Below the pieces are notes generated by a model, which was given only the letters and a program-made list of their open reading frames with translations, did not search any database and was not told the origin of the DNA. From Rhodococcus sp. 1168 (GTDB lineage Bacteria; Actinomycetota; Actinomycetes; Mycobacteriales; Mycobacteriaceae), in contig NZ_MKKY01000042.1 in assembly GCF_002091955.1 (NCBI RefSeq), forward strand, positions 232,559 to 296,558: a stretch of 64,000 bases of DNA, in the 5' to 3' direction. The stretch's first letter is position 1; every line of letters starts with the position of its first letter. Shown piece after piece: positions 26,949-36,319 of this stretch. The position numbers were made by a program, and so were the translations under genes.

Positions 26949-27614
26949 GTGTACGTAGTAGTGATGGGGTGTGGCCGCGTCGGCGCATCGCTGGCCGGTG
27001 CGCTTCACCGAATTGGCCACGAGGTGGCGGTCATCGACCGGGACGAGAACGCATTCCTCCGACTGGATCCAAGCTTCGAAGGCCACCGCATCATCGGGAT
27101 GGGATTCGACAGGGACGTCCTCGTGCGCTCCGGCATCGAGAAGGCCGAAGCATTCGCGGCCGTCTCCTCCGGTGACAACTCCAACATCATCGCCGCACGC
27201 GTCGCGCGCGAGACATTCGGCGTCGACAAGGTGGTCGCTCGCATCTACGACGCGAAGCGTGCGGCGGTATACGAGCGGCTGGGGATTCCCACCGTGGCAA
27301 CGGTCCCCTGGGCTACCGATCGATTCCTTCACAATCTTCTGCGCGACGATCCGACGACCAAATGGCGTGATCCTTCGGGCAACGTCGCGGTTGTTCTACT
27401 CGACATTCACGAGGGGTGGATCGGCAAGAAGCTGGCGCTCCTCGAAGAGTCGACTCGTTCACGCGCGGCATTCCTCATCAGATTCGGCACCGGGCTACTA
27501 CCCGACAAGCGCACGATCATCCAGGCGGACGACGAGATCTATATCGCCGCGGTGTCCGGAACGGTTGCCGAAGCAATCGCGCTGGCAGCCAATCCCCCGC
27601 CTTCCGACGACTAG
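26949..27614 (+). CDS. ceoB: TrkA-type K+ uptake regulatory protein CeoB
   Basis: The 221-residue protein is an RCK protein: an N-terminal NAD-binding domain (YVVVMGCGRVGASLAGAL) and a TrkA-C-like C-terminal domain (AAFLIRFGTGLLPDKRTIIQADDEIYIA). It gates a partner K+ channel or transporter, probably the divergent permease or CeoC's partner. GTG at 26949 is chosen since GGAG lies 6-7 nt upstream and the sequence begins at the Rossmann strand. CeoC follows after 31 bp. Confidence 0.9.
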   Translation: MYVVVMGCGRVGASLAGALHRIGHEVAVIDRDENAFLRLDPSFEGHRIIGMGFDRDVLVRSGIEKAEAFAAVSSGDNSNIIAARVARETFGVDKVVARIYDAKRAAVYERLGIPTVATVPWATDRFLHNLLRDDPTTKWRDPSGNVAVVLLDIHEGWIGKKLALLEESTRSRAAFLIRFGTGLLPDKRTIIQADDEIYIAAVSGTVAEAIALAANPPPSDD

Positions 27615-27645
27615 TTCACATCCGCACCGAGACGAACGGGAACCC

Positions 27646-28320
27646 ATGAGAGTCGCAATCGCCGGCGCCGGCGCTGTCGGCAGATCCATTGCCCGAGAAC
27701 TGATTCGCAGCGAACACAAGGTCATGCTGCTCGAGCGCAAACTCGACCACGTCGAACCCGAGGCGATTCCGGAAGCTGAATGGGTTCTGGCCGACGCCTG
27801 CGAGCTCTCACTCCTCGAAGCGTCGAACCTCGAAACCTACGACGTGGTGATCGCAGCAACGGGAGACGACAAAGCGAATTTGGTCCTGAGCCTGTTGGCC
27901 AAGACCGAATTCGGTGTCAACCGAGTCGTCGCGCGCGTCAACGATCCTCGGAACGAGTGGCTCTTCGACGGATCGTGGGGCGTAGACGTCGCGGTGTCCA
28001 CCCCGCGCATGCTTGCCTCGCTGGTCGAGGAGGCCGTCTCGGTTGGCGATCTGGTTCATCTCATGACCTTCCGCAAAGGGCAGGCCAACCTGGTGGAGAT
28101 CACTCTTCCGGAGAACACTCCCCTGGCCGGCAAGCCTGTTCGAAAGCTCTTGCTCCCCCGTGACGCCGCGCTGGTGACCATTCTTCGTGGCGGCCGTGTC
28201 ATCGTCCCGCAGCAAGACGATCCACTCGAAGGTGGAGACGAACTGCTGTTCGTAGCTTCCGTCGAAGTCGAGAACGACCTACGCGCCGCGGTCGGCCTGA
28301 CCAACATCGCGACGGGTTGA
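27646..28320 (+). CDS. ceoC: TrkA-type K+ uptake regulatory protein CeoC
   Basis: A second RCK protein of 224 residues: MRVAIAGAGAVGRSIARELI is the nucleotide-binding motif, and LVEITLPENTPLAGKPVRKL the TrkA-C domain. CeoB and CeoC likely form a heteromeric regulatory ring. The last 42 bp overlap the convergent DUF3159 gene. Confidence 0.9.
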   Translation: MRVAIAGAGAVGRSIARELIRSEHKVMLLERKLDHVEPEAIPEAEWVLADACELSLLEASNLETYDVVIAATGDDKANLVLSLLAKTEFGVNRVVARVNDPRNEWLFDGSWGVDVAVSTPRMLASLVEEAVSVGDLVHLMTFRKGQANLVEITLPENTPLAGKPVRKLLLPRDAALVTILRGGRVIVPQQDDPLEGGDELLFVASVEVENDLRAAVGLTNIATG

Positions 28321-29115
28321 TCGATCGTCAGTTGGTTCGTTCACTTCGTCGATCGCTCGATCGGCCCGCCGAACCGCCCAGACCGTGACCAGTAGCGCGA
28401 CGCCAGTCAACGGCCAACCCATGCCGATACGTGCGACGGCCAGCCAACCCGTTTGGTCGGCGTCGTACAACTCGGACTGCACGAGATAGCGCGCGCCGAA
28501 GACAAGTGCCCAGGCGAACGTGGCGATGTCGTAGGAGTGAACCGACCGACGGTGCCCACGCCACTCGGTCCCTTTGCCGTTCAGATATCCCCACGCCACC
28601 CCGACGAGGGGCCATCGAACGAGCATCGACGCCAGGAACACGGCCCCGTACAGCAGGCTCGTGTAGATACCGAAGAGGAAATAGCCTTTGGCGTCGCCTG
28701 TTCGGTACGCGATGAACGCACATATTCCGACACCGAAGAATCCCGAAATTGCCGGCTGAATCGGGTTGTTCCGCACCAATCTCCACACCAACACACCCAG
28801 TGCGATTGCGAGGGCCGACCAAATCCCGGCGGCAAGCCCGAACCTGCTGTTGACAGGTACGAACACCACCACAGGAAGAGTCGAGGACACCAAACCGGTC
28901 AAACCGCCGAGTTGCTCGAGGACAGTTTGCTTGCTCTCTTCGTCCAGACTCGCCGCAACATCGACGACGTCGGAGTCCGTGCGCTCGACCTGATGGTCTA
29001 CCGGCGAGCCCGGGTGACCCAGCGAGCTTTGCTCGGGCCCGCTTCCATCGGCGGGAACGTCGAGCTCGGGGCGTATGTTCTGGCCACCCATCGGGCGACT
29101 GTCTCTCTCGGTCAC
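28279..29115 (-). CDS. DUF3159 membrane protein
   Basis: The 278-residue protein has a long polar N-terminus (about 70 residues) and six or so hydrophobic segments (LVSSTLPVVVFVPV; GIWSALAIALGVLVW; SGFFGVGICAFIAYR; LFGIYTSLLYGAVFLASML; GMGWPLTGVALLVTVW). It belongs to the DUF3159 family found throughout Mycobacteriales. The function is unknown. It follows the OB-fold gene by 27 bp and overlaps the ceoC 3' end by 42 bp. Confidence 0.85.
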   Translation of the reverse strand: MTERDSRPMGGQNIRPELDVPADGSGPEQSSLGHPGSPVDHQVERTDSDVVDVAASLDEESKQTVLEQLGGLTGLVSSTLPVVVFVPVNSRFGLAAGIWSALAIALGVLVWRLVRNNPIQPAISGFFGVGICAFIAYRTGDAKGYFLFGIYTSLLYGAVFLASMLVRWPLVGVAWGYLNGKGTEWRGHRRSVHSYDIATFAWALVFGARYLVQSELYDADQTGWLAVARIGMGWPLTGVALLVTVWAVRRADRAIDEVNEPTDDRSTRRDVGQADRGA

Positions 29116-29142
29116 ATCATCGAGCGTGCCACATCAACGCGG

Positions 29143-29520
29143 TCAGGAGTCGTCGCGGAGTTCGTAGTACGGGTTGTAGACGATTTTTCGGCCGTTCCGC
29201 TCCCCCACCCGGCCTCGGATGAGAACGGTCTTGCCTGGCTCGATTCCGGCGATCTTTCGTCGGCCGATCCACACCAACGTCACCGGATCGGTGCCATCGA
29301 AGAACTCGGCTTCGATGTTTGCGTTTGCTGCCTTGGAGCATGCTTCTACGCTGCGCAAACGCCCCAACATCGTGACTTCTTCACCCCTGGAGCAGTCACA
29401 GGCACGGCGAGCGCCCGAGGCCTCCGAGGTTTCCGCCATCTCTTCGGCATCGAGCTGATGGATGTCCTCCGTCAACTTACGCGTGAGCCTGCGAAAATAT
29501 CCTGCGGCAACGGGTGCCAT
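29143..29520 (-). CDS. OB-fold nucleic-acid-binding protein
   Basis: The 125-residue protein has an OB-fold: EEVTMLGRLRSVEACSK, AEFFDGTDPVTLVWIGRRKIAGIEPGKTVLIRGRVGERNG, and a conserved end NPYYELRD. ATG at 29520 is supported by AGGAG 8 nt upstream; the frame is open beyond it but without conserved sequence. It is a conserved neighbour of DUF3159. Nucleic-acid binding is inferred from the fold. Confidence 0.82.
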   Translation of the reverse strand: MAPVAAGYFRRLTRKLTEDIHQLDAEEMAETSEASGARRACDCSRGEEVTMLGRLRSVEACSKAANANIEAEFFDGTDPVTLVWIGRRKIAGIEPGKTVLIRGRVGERNGRKIVYNPYYELRDDS

Positions 29521-29687
29521 GGTGCGCTCCTGGAAGCATCTGCGACGAGTTACATCGCTGTGAAGACCTGTACCAACGCCACTGTAGCCCCGCGTGAGGC
29601 CGACGGCCAACCTCCAGTTCAACTGCGTCCGCGAGGCCGAATCGTCCGGTCGACGGCGCGTGGATGTCACCGGGCACAATCACCGGA

Positions 29688-30395
29688 ATGAACGTGACGA
29701 GACCGGCAATTCACGTGGTCGTCCTACCTGGCACCGGATCGGATGCGGAGTTCGCATTCGACGCATTCGCGTCGGCGGTAACGGCAGCAGGAGCCACGAT
29801 CGAGGCAGTGAGCCCCAAACCCATCGGAATCGTTGCGTCTTACGAGGAAGCGATGTCTGCAGCGGCACACCGACATGGCCGGATCATCGTCGGCGGCATC
29901 TCGATAGGCGCAGCCGTGGCACTGTCCTGGGCACGCCGTCACCCACAATCGGTGATCGGAGTTCTGGCAGCCTTGCCGCCCTGGATCGCCAAGCCGGCCG
30001 ACGCACCGGCGGCACTCAGCGCGAGATACACGAAGGAACAACTCGACGCTTCCGGCCTGGACGCGGTGACCGCGGCGATGGAAGCGACGTCTCCACCATG
30101 GCTGGCGTCGACTCTCCGGCGTTCATGGGCCTCGCAATGGCCCGATCTTCCCCGGGCTCTGTCAGAGGCAGCCGCCTACGTGGCGCCCGATCTCGACGAA
30201 CTACGCAGCACGCTCGTGCCCACCGCAGTGATAGGTGCCATCGACGATCCAGTCCACCCGATCGACGTTGCGCGGACTTGGCACGAACAGATTCCGGACT
30301 CACGCCTGTCCACTGTCACCCTTGCCGACATCGGTACCGATCCAGGAGTGCTCGGTCAACGCTCGATGCAGGATCTGACGAGCCTCCTCGACTGA
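29688..30395 (+). CDS. Alpha/beta hydrolase
   Basis: The 235-residue protein has an alpha/beta-hydrolase layout: VVVLPGTGSDAEFAFDAF at the start, the nucleophile elbow GGISIGAAVALSW (Ser near 74) and a late acid region AIDDPVHPIDVA. A catalytic His is likely in that last segment. ATG at 29688 is preferred over one at 29664. It lies divergent from the OB-fold gene and convergent with DUF3710, the gene order of mycobacteria. The substrate is unknown. Confidence 0.8.
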   Translation: MNVTRPAIHVVVLPGTGSDAEFAFDAFASAVTAAGATIEAVSPKPIGIVASYEEAMSAAAHRHGRIIVGGISIGAAVALSWARRHPQSVIGVLAALPPWIAKPADAPAALSARYTKEQLDASGLDAVTAAMEATSPPWLASTLRRSWASQWPDLPRALSEAAAYVAPDLDELRSTLVPTAVIGAIDDPVHPIDVARTWHEQIPDSRLSTVTLADIGTDPGVLGQRSMQDLTSLLD

Positions 30396-30454
30396 CATAT
30401 AGGCCCGTCGCAACAACTTTGCTCAGTTACCGGGCGGTCAGCGCGAACGAGGTA

Positions 30455-31312
30455 TCAGCCTCCCAGCTGCTGCATTGCCGACCCCGAGGAGCCTCGACGC
30501 GGACCTTCTGTGGGTTTTGTCTGGTTCGCAGGCGCGGCGGAGGGCTGCGGTTGAGCCGGCGCCTCCTGTGACTCTGTTCGCGCCTGCTCGGCCTGTTGCT
30601 GCTGCGCCGCGGCGAGTTGCGCGGTCAGGACGGCAGGAAGGATCACCGGGAGCGGGGTGCGCACGGGATGAGGCTCGGTACCGCGATCGACCACAGTCTG
30701 GGCAAGAACGTCACGCGCGATCTGCACGAGAGGAGAGTTGTTGTCGACCGCGCCCGACGGGCCCGCCAGAACACAACGGACCATCCACCGATAGCCGTCG
30801 ACTCCGATGAATCGCAGATCCGCGTTCGATGTCACTCCGTGCAGCTCCCGTCCCCAAGGACCGGTCTCCATACTGACTGCGGACTGATCCGAGCGAAGCG
30901 AGGTAGCCAAATCGGCAGCAACCTCGCGCCATTGGCCGGGCGACTTCGGTGCGGCGTAGGCCGCGATGGTGATCCGGCCGTGCGCAGTGACGACATGCAC
31001 TGCCTGCGGTGCGCCGGCCTGGTTCATCTCCACCTGCAACTGGCCTCCGGCTGGCAAGGGCACCAGTACCGACCCCAGGTCCAAACGTGTCTGGGCCAGA
31101 GTGTCGCGATCTTCGTCCAATTCGGTGAGGTCGAACGGACCGAGATTGGGGTCCGCGTGCTCACCGACGCTTTCGTCGCGCGCGGCGGTCGCGGCGTCGA
31201 GCGAATCGTCCCCGCCTGCCGAGCTCGAGTTGTCGACGGTGTCTTCGTCTCCGAAGAACCCACCGGTCGACACTTCTTCCTGCGCTGCGGTCTTCTTCCG
31301 CCGTCCGAACAT
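30455..31312 (-). CDS. DUF3710 protein
   Basis: The 285-residue protein starts MFGRRKKTA, has an acidic disordered stretch to about residue 60, a conserved DUF3710 core (LGSVLVPLPAGGQLQVEM; VHVVTAHGRITIAAYAAPKSPGQW; WGRELHG; GVDGYRWMVRCVLAGP) and a Gln/Ala/Pro-rich tail. No catalytic residues are evident. It is downstream of dut by about 50 bp, likely the same transcript. Confidence 0.87.
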   Translation of the reverse strand: MFGRRKKTAAQEEVSTGGFFGDEDTVDNSSSAGGDDSLDAATAARDESVGEHADPNLGPFDLTELDEDRDTLAQTRLDLGSVLVPLPAGGQLQVEMNQAGAPQAVHVVTAHGRITIAAYAAPKSPGQWREVAADLATSLRSDQSAVSMETGPWGRELHGVTSNADLRFIGVDGYRWMVRCVLAGPSGAVDNNSPLVQIARDVLAQTVVDRGTEPHPVRTPLPVILPAVLTAQLAAAQQQQAEQARTESQEAPAQPQPSAAPANQTKPTEGPRRGSSGSAMQQLGG

Positions 31313-31363
31313 GATCAGTTCTCTTTCTCTGCGAAATCAGTGCATTCTCTGCGAGTCAGGGTC

Positions 31364-31882
31364 TTATGTCTGTCGATTGGAAGCGATGCGAAGGCCTGCG
31401 TGCCCACCACTCGACCCGTAGCCGCCAGTTCCTCGTACCGTGTCGTCCAGAATCTCGACCTCGACGAAGGACACCAATTCGACCTTCTGCACGAGGAGCT
31501 GAGCTATCCGGTCCCCACGGACCAGTTCGATGCTCTCACTGGGGTCGAGGTTGATCAGGCACACTTTGATCTCGCCTCGGTATCCGGCGTCGATAGTTCC
31601 CGGTGCATTCACGATCGAGAGCCCGGACTTCGCCGCCAGACCCGAGCGTGGATGAACCAAGCCCACCGTTCCGAACGGAAGAGCCACTGCAATTCCGGTT
31701 CCCACCACAAGGCGTTGACCGGGAGCGAGGGACGCATCGGCCGTGATGTGCAGATCTACTCCAGCGTCACCTTCGTGGGCTCGCTTCGGGATCGGGAGGT
31801 CCGGGTCGAGTCGTTTCAACGCGACTGTCGGTGGACCGACTTCGCCGATGTCGGCTGAGGCACTGTTGGGATCGTCGCTCAC
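31364..31882 (-). CDS. dut: dUTP diphosphatase
   Basis: Dut hydrolyses dUTP to dUMP, limiting uracil in DNA and feeding dTMP synthesis. Motifs in order: HEGDAGVDL (I), [11 protein letters not shown] (II), [14 protein letters not shown] (III), [11 protein letters not shown] (IV) and [10 protein letters not shown] (V, with Tyr instead of the usual Phe). The core begins at [22 protein letters not shown] at 31882 gives 172 residues, but other GTG codons upstream are in frame, so the start is uncertain. It diverges from the DUF3093 gene. Confidence 0.94.
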   Translation of the reverse strand: MSDDPNSASADIGEVGPPTVALKRLDPDLPIPKRAHEGDAGVDLHITADASLAPGQRLVVGTGIAVALPFGTVGLVHPRSGLAAKSGLSIVNAPGTIDAGYRGEIKVCLINLDPSESIELVRGDRIAQLLVQKVELVSFVEVEILDDTVRGTGGYGSSGGHAGLRIASNRQT

Positions 31883-31976
31883 GTGCACCGAGACTACGCT
31901 GCCGCGACGCTCGGTCCTTCTCTTCCCTTGACGTACGGCTCTACGTGTTCGACCGAGATGCACGTATCCTGGATAG

Positions 31977-32510
31977 GTGCCACAGGAACAACATCACGAT
32001 CTCGAACCCGAAGCCGCCCCGGAATCCGCAAAGGGCACTGTCGTCTATACCGAAAAACTGTGGGTTCCACTGTGGTGGTGGCCGGCAGCGTTGGCTGTCG
32101 GTGCACTGCTCGCAGCCGAGGTTCACATGGGCGCGCCGGGAGTGCGGGCATGGCTTCCTTATGTGATTCTGCTTCCGTTCCCGATCTGGGCTTTGTACTG
32201 GTCGAGCAGAATGACCGTCGAGGTGGTTCGCGACAACGACGGAGCTGGTGAGCTCCGTGTCGGACGCGCTCACCTACCTCTCGATGTGATCGACAAGTGC
32301 GCTGCAATACCGGCGACAGCAAAAAGTGCGGCGCTGGGAAGGCAGCTGGATCCCCTTGCCTTCGTTCAGCACCGCACCTGGGTCAAACAAATGGTGTTGA
32401 TAATTCTCGACGATCCCGATGACCCCACCCCCTATTGGCTGGTCAGTACTCGGCGTCCGGAAGACCTGTTGGCCGCCTTGGCTCAGCCCACCCCCGAAGA
32501 CCATTCGTAA
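31977..32510 (+). CDS. DUF3093 membrane protein
   Basis: The 177-residue protein has two membrane helices near residues 30-50 ([21 protein letters not shown]) and 57-75, then a soluble part with [15 protein letters not shown] and a conserved ending ([20 protein letters not shown]). It is a DUF3093 family member, conserved beside dut in Mycobacteriales. The start is GTG at 31977. The function is unknown. Confidence 0.87.
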   Translation: MPQEQHHDLEPEAAPESAKGTVVYTEKLWVPLWWWPAALAVGALLAAEVHMGAPGVRAWLPYVILLPFPIWALYWSSRMTVEVVRDNDGAGELRVGRAHLPLDVIDKCAAIPATAKSAALGRQLDPLAFVQHRTWVKQMVLIILDDPDDPTPYWLVSTRRPEDLLAALAQPTPEDHS

Positions 32511-32629
32511 CGGTCTTGGCTGAGCCACTCGACTGTTCTCGCTCGAGGCCACGTGCCACGGCGAGCTACATCGAACCGAGCTGCTCGTACGTCAGTTGTT
32601 CTGCTCGTCGACCGCGTTCTCGTGCTCGG

Positions 32630-32932
32630 TCATGCAGCGCAGTCTCTACAGACCAGAACGCCGCCCGCGTCACTTGCCAATCGGCTCCGGTGATGGACGA
32701 GGAAGCAGCTCGAACATGTGAACTCGTCAGCCTGCTTCGGCACCACGCGAACCGATAGCTCTTCCCCGGACAAGTCCGCGCCCGGAAGTTCGAATGATTC
32801 TGCTGTGTCTGATTCGTCCACATCGACCACAGCGGACTGCGCCTCGTTGCGGCGTGCCTTCAGCTCCTCGAGCGAATCCTCGGAGACATCGTCGGATTCT
32901 GTTCTTCTCGGTGCGTCGTAGTCGGTTGCCAT
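32630..32932 (-). CDS. DUF4193 zinc-ribbon-like protein
   Basis: The 100-residue acidic protein starts with MATDYDAPR, has a Glu/Asp-rich middle and ends in CSSCFLVHHRSRL...CRDC, two CxxC pairs 19 residues apart that form a zinc ribbon. It belongs to DUF4193. It is convergent with DUF3093, a conserved arrangement. The role is unknown. Confidence 0.9.
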   Translation of the reverse strand: MATDYDAPRRTESDDVSEDSLEELKARRNEAQSAVVDVDESDTAESFELPGADLSGEELSVRVVPKQADEFTCSSCFLVHHRSRLASDAGGVLVCRDCAA

Positions 32933-33571
32933 TGTTCCTCTAACCCCTCGTTCTCTTGCATGTTTCCGGTGGTTGCTGCGGGCGACGTCCTAGCATGATC
33001 GCCAGCTGTGATGAGGGCGCTTACGTTGCTCCCACCGTCCTGGTTCTTTTCGGTCCGCACTACTGGACCGTGTTGCCGTTCGAGCTTTGTTCCTGCAACT
33101 TCACTTACACTGCGCGACTGCCCGCCAAGCGAGAACTCCGCGAGACGAACTACTCCGCGAGGTGACCGAGTCGAGGCGTCCGAAACTACATCGGTTGATG
33201 CCCGAATAGCTGTAATCGAAACCTGATCGACACCTCACCAATCGCTCTTGCAGTCCACCGAATCGGCTTCGTTCTGAAACCACCGGGGCCGCCAGACAAT
33301 AGCCGAGCGGGGAGAGAATAGCTAGGCCGAATCGCCGTCCTGCCTATTTTCACCTGACCAATCCGCAAGAACAACCCCGAGCGCCAGTACATTCCGCGAG
33401 CACTACGAACCGGCGCCGACGGTCGACCGAACAGCCCGAAGACAGCCCGAGTGTGCACCTCCGGGCAGCGGCAGTGCCCTTCGTTTCTCTCGCCAACTAC
33501 AGTGGGCGTGCGCCGACACTCGTTCGACTCGGCGCAGCTTCGATTCTGCCGACGGAAAGGCTTTCCACACC
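32933..33571. other. Long divergent intergenic region
   Basis: About 640 bp between DUF4193 and cei has no protein-like frame and no tRNA that I can fold by eye. It contains both promoters. The length is unusual for this compact block, so an unrecognised small RNA or degraded gene is possible. Confidence 0.45.
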
Positions 33572-34252
33572 GTGGTTTCTCTGATCACCGAGGGCCGATC
33601 GGCCGACGACCAAGGCCGTCCCTTTCGACGTCGGCGAGCGTTTCCTATTCTGATCGTGCTGCTCGTGCTGGCGCTTTTGGGCGTCGCCACCTGGATCCGG
33701 GTGTTCACAGCAGGTGAGGCTGCCACCACAACCGTTGCATGCAATGCGCCATCGACAGCACCTGCGAGCGACGGCACGGTGCCCGCACCGCTCGGCGAAC
33801 GCGTCGACCCATCGACCCTGCTGGAAGTGGAACCGGCACCGGTCGCGAATACGAAGGTTCGGGTGTTCAACGCCAACGGCGAACGCGGACAAGCGGCAAC
33901 GGTGGCCGCCGAGCTCAGCGACTACGGATTCGCGAGCGCGCCGGACGTTCAGGTGGGTAACGATCCCGTCTATCTGGATCAGAACATGCAGTGTCAAGGT
34001 CAGATCCGGTTCGGCTCGGCTGGGACAGCTGCTGCGAGCACGATGTGGCTTGCTGCCCCCTGCGCCGAACTGATCCAGGACGGACGCCCCGATGACACCG
34101 TCGACTTGGCCCTGGGAACGTACTTCAAGGATTTGCAGCCGAACCCGGACGCACAGTCGGTCCTGCAGTCGCTGGCAGGAGTGAGCCCCGGTGCTGCCCC
34201 TGCTCCGCTCGATATCGACCTACTCGCGGCCGCGCGCAAAGCTCCCTGCTGA
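33572..34252 (+). CDS. cei: Envelope integrity protein Cei (LytR C-terminal domain)
   Basis: The 226-residue protein has a membrane anchor at about 24-46 (FPILIVLLVLALLGVATWI) and an extracytoplasmic domain. The LytR_C-like region contains KVRVFNANGERGQAATVAAEL and DYGFASAPDV. Cei-type proteins support envelope integrity in mycobacteria. GTG at 33572 is the start; the frame is preceded by a GAAAGG. It is followed convergently by suhB. Confidence 0.82.
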   Translation: MVSLITEGRSADDQGRPFRRRRAFPILIVLLVLALLGVATWIRVFTAGEAATTTVACNAPSTAPASDGTVPAPLGERVDPSTLLEVEPAPVANTKVRVFNANGERGQAATVAAELSDYGFASAPDVQVGNDPVYLDQNMQCQGQIRFGSAGTAAASTMWLAAPCAELIQDGRPDDTVDLALGTYFKDLQPNPDAQSVLQSLAGVSPGAAPAPLDIDLLAAARKAPC

Positions 34253-34276
34253 CCTGGGATCGGCCGTGGGACTCGT

Positions 34277-35194
34277 TCAATCGGCCGGAATCGGATCCAG
34301 CGCACCCAGACTCCGCAACGTTTCGATGAACTCAGCTGCGATACCGGGTGCGACCGCGACGGTGACCGCGCCACCCGAGCTCGTGGAGTTGGGATGGGGC
34401 ACGAGCACTGTCGCACCTGCCTCCTCGGCGATGAGCGAACCCGCGGCCCAATCCCACGGGCTCAGTCCGTGTTCGAAATGGGCATCCACCGAGCCGGACG
34501 CCACCATGCACAAGTCCAGCGCTGCGGATCCGATCCGCCTGATATCGCGAACCAACGGAAGCAATTCGCCGATGATGCGGCCTTGGACGGTTCGCAGAGC
34601 CGATCCGTATCCGAAGCCGGTTGCGACCAGGGCAAGAGACACCTCGACCACCGGATTGCACACCAATTTCGTTGTGAAACCGTCGGACTGGGTCACAGTT
34701 GCGCCATGCCCGCGCACCGCCGTATAGATCTGTTCCCGTGCCACATCGACCACGACTCCGACGAGGCTGACACCGTCGACCTGCGCAGCTACCGAAATCG
34801 CATAGGCGGGTATGCCGTACAGAAAATTCACTGTTCCGTCGATCGGGTCGAGCACCCAACGGACTCCGTCCACCGAATCGGTGGCTCCCCCGCCCTCCTC
34901 GCCCAGGATCGGGTCACCGGGTCGACGCTCTGCCAGCATTACTCGAAGCAAGTCCTCTGTTTCGGTGTCGACGACTGTCACCGGATCCGTCGGAGTGCTC
35001 TTGGTCTGCACCGATTCGTCGCTCTCCCCTACCGCTACGGCTGAAGCACCGGGACCGAACACCTCGGGCCGCCTCGTACGCACATGGGCAGCGGCAGCAA
35101 CGGCAATTTCGCGTGCAACCTCCATCAACTCCTTTGTGAGAGTGGAGCTCGAATTCGACGACGACAAGTCCTGCGGTACACGTGGGTTCGACAC
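34277..35194 (-). CDS. suhB: Inositol-phosphate phosphatase, SuhB type
   Basis: The 305-residue enzyme has the inositol monophosphatase motifs: DPVTVVDTETE (about 70), GEEGGG (about 97), WVLDPIDGTVNF (about 112) and SPWDWAAGSLIAEEAG near the end. It hydrolyses inositol-1-phosphate with Mg2+. Inositol feeds mycothiol and phosphatidylinositol mannosides. ATG at 35194 is the start; the first ~20 residues are Ser-rich and may not be conserved. It is divergent from ppgK. Confidence 0.92.
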   Translation of the reverse strand: MSNPRVPQDLSSSNSSSTLTKELMEVAREIAVAAAAHVRTRRPEVFGPGASAVAVGESDESVQTKSTPTDPVTVVDTETEDLLRVMLAERRPGDPILGEEGGGATDSVDGVRWVLDPIDGTVNFLYGIPAYAISVAAQVDGVSLVGVVVDVAREQIYTAVRGHGATVTQSDGFTTKLVCNPVVEVSLALVATGFGYGSALRTVQGRIIGELLPLVRDIRRIGSAALDLCMVASGSVDAHFEHGLSPWDWAAGSLIAEEAGATVLVPHPNSTSSGGAVTVAVAPGIAAEFIETLRSLGALDPIPAD

Positions 35195-35392
35195 CCGACC
35201 ATCGCATCACACCGCTCGGGGCAACACCACTCGGCGAGATTCGCGAAGGCCGTCCAATTGTCGAGCCGCCGACACATCGTCCACCGGATTGGACATCGAG
35301 GATCTATTCTCGGTGGTACAACAGTCTTCGAATACGCAAATTCCAATACATGAATTCACTGCACGATCCTCGACAACAGGAGTACGCGGCAC

Positions 35393-36196
35393 ATGACAGA
35401 GGCAGGTTCGGTACCGATCACAACCGACAGTGCACATCGGCACGGCTTCGGTGTCGACGTCGGCGGCAGTGGAATCAAGGGTGGGATCGTAGACCTGGTC
35501 ACCGGGGAGTTGGTCGGTGACCGGTACAAGATCGAGACTCCACAACCCGCGACCCCGGACGCCATTGCGGGCGTCGTCGCGCAGATCGTGCAGCACTTCG
35601 GCTGGACGGGATCGATCGGCGTGACTCTTCCCGCCGTCGTTACCGGCGGTGTTGCGCGCTCGGCAGCAAATATCGACGAATCGTGGATCGACACCGATGC
35701 AAGGGCGCTGTTCGCCAAGGCGATCGGCAACGACAACATCACCGTTCTCAACGATGCCGACGCTGCAGGAGTGGCAGAAGACCGCTTCGGTGGAGGCAAG
35801 GACAAAACCGGTGTCGTCGTGCTACTCACCTTCGGCACCGGAATCGGGTCCGCGGTTCTTCACAACGGGGTGTTGCTTCCCAATACCGAGTTGGGACATC
35901 TGGAGGTCGACGGTAAAGAGGCGGAACACCGTGCCGCATCGTCGGTGAAGGAGTCCGAGGATTTGTCCTACAAGGAGTGGGCCAAGGAAGTATCGAAGGT
36001 CCTCGCGACGTTCGAGGCACTGCTATGGCCCGATCTTTTCATTGCAGGCGGGGGAATAAGTCGCAAGAGCGAGAAGTGGATCCCGCACTTGACCAACAGA
36101 ACACCAGTGGTGGCAGCCACTTTGTTGAACACCGCAGGCATCGTCGGTGCGGCTCTAGCAGCCGACACAGCGAGCGATACAGCCATCGACCGGTAA
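35393..36196 (+). CDS. ppgK: Polyphosphate glucokinase
   Basis: The 267-residue ROK-type kinase phosphorylates glucose using polyphosphate, or ATP. It shows the phosphate-binding loop [16 protein letters not shown] (about 19-34), [17 protein letters not shown] (catalytic Asp near 122), [14 protein letters not shown] and [18 protein letters not shown]. It lacks the zinc-binding cysteines of classic ROK proteins, as expected for PPGK. ATG at 35393 is the start. It lies just upstream of sigA, as in mycobacteria. Confidence 0.95.
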   Translation: MTEAGSVPITTDSAHRHGFGVDVGGSGIKGGIVDLVTGELVGDRYKIETPQPATPDAIAGVVAQIVQHFGWTGSIGVTLPAVVTGGVARSAANIDESWIDTDARALFAKAIGNDNITVLNDADAAGVAEDRFGGGKDKTGVVVLLTFGTGIGSAVLHNGVLLPNTELGHLEVDGKEAEHRAASSVKESEDLSYKEWAKEVSKVLATFEALLWPDLFIAGGGISRKSEKWIPHLTNRTPVVAATLLNTAGIVGAALAADTASDTAIDR

Positions 36197-36319
36197 CAAA
36201 GTTCCTGTGGGTCGTTACAATGGGGGAAGCCGGTCTGCACGCCGGCACATTCGACAAGACCTCTCCGCCGGAAACCACTCTGGCGTGACGCCGCACGACA
36301 CCGTCACGAAAGGGCGTAC

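Noticed and set aside
28453..29691. 412-codon plus-strand frame across DUF3159 and the OB-fold gene
   Set aside because: It spans two real genes on the other strand and has no protein-like features.
30596..31858. 420-codon plus-strand frame over DUF3710 and dut
   Set aside because: Antisense to two conserved genes and crosses their boundary.
33403..33876. 157-codon minus-strand frame at the cei start
   Set aside because: Overlaps the cei membrane anchor on the opposite strand and has no motif.
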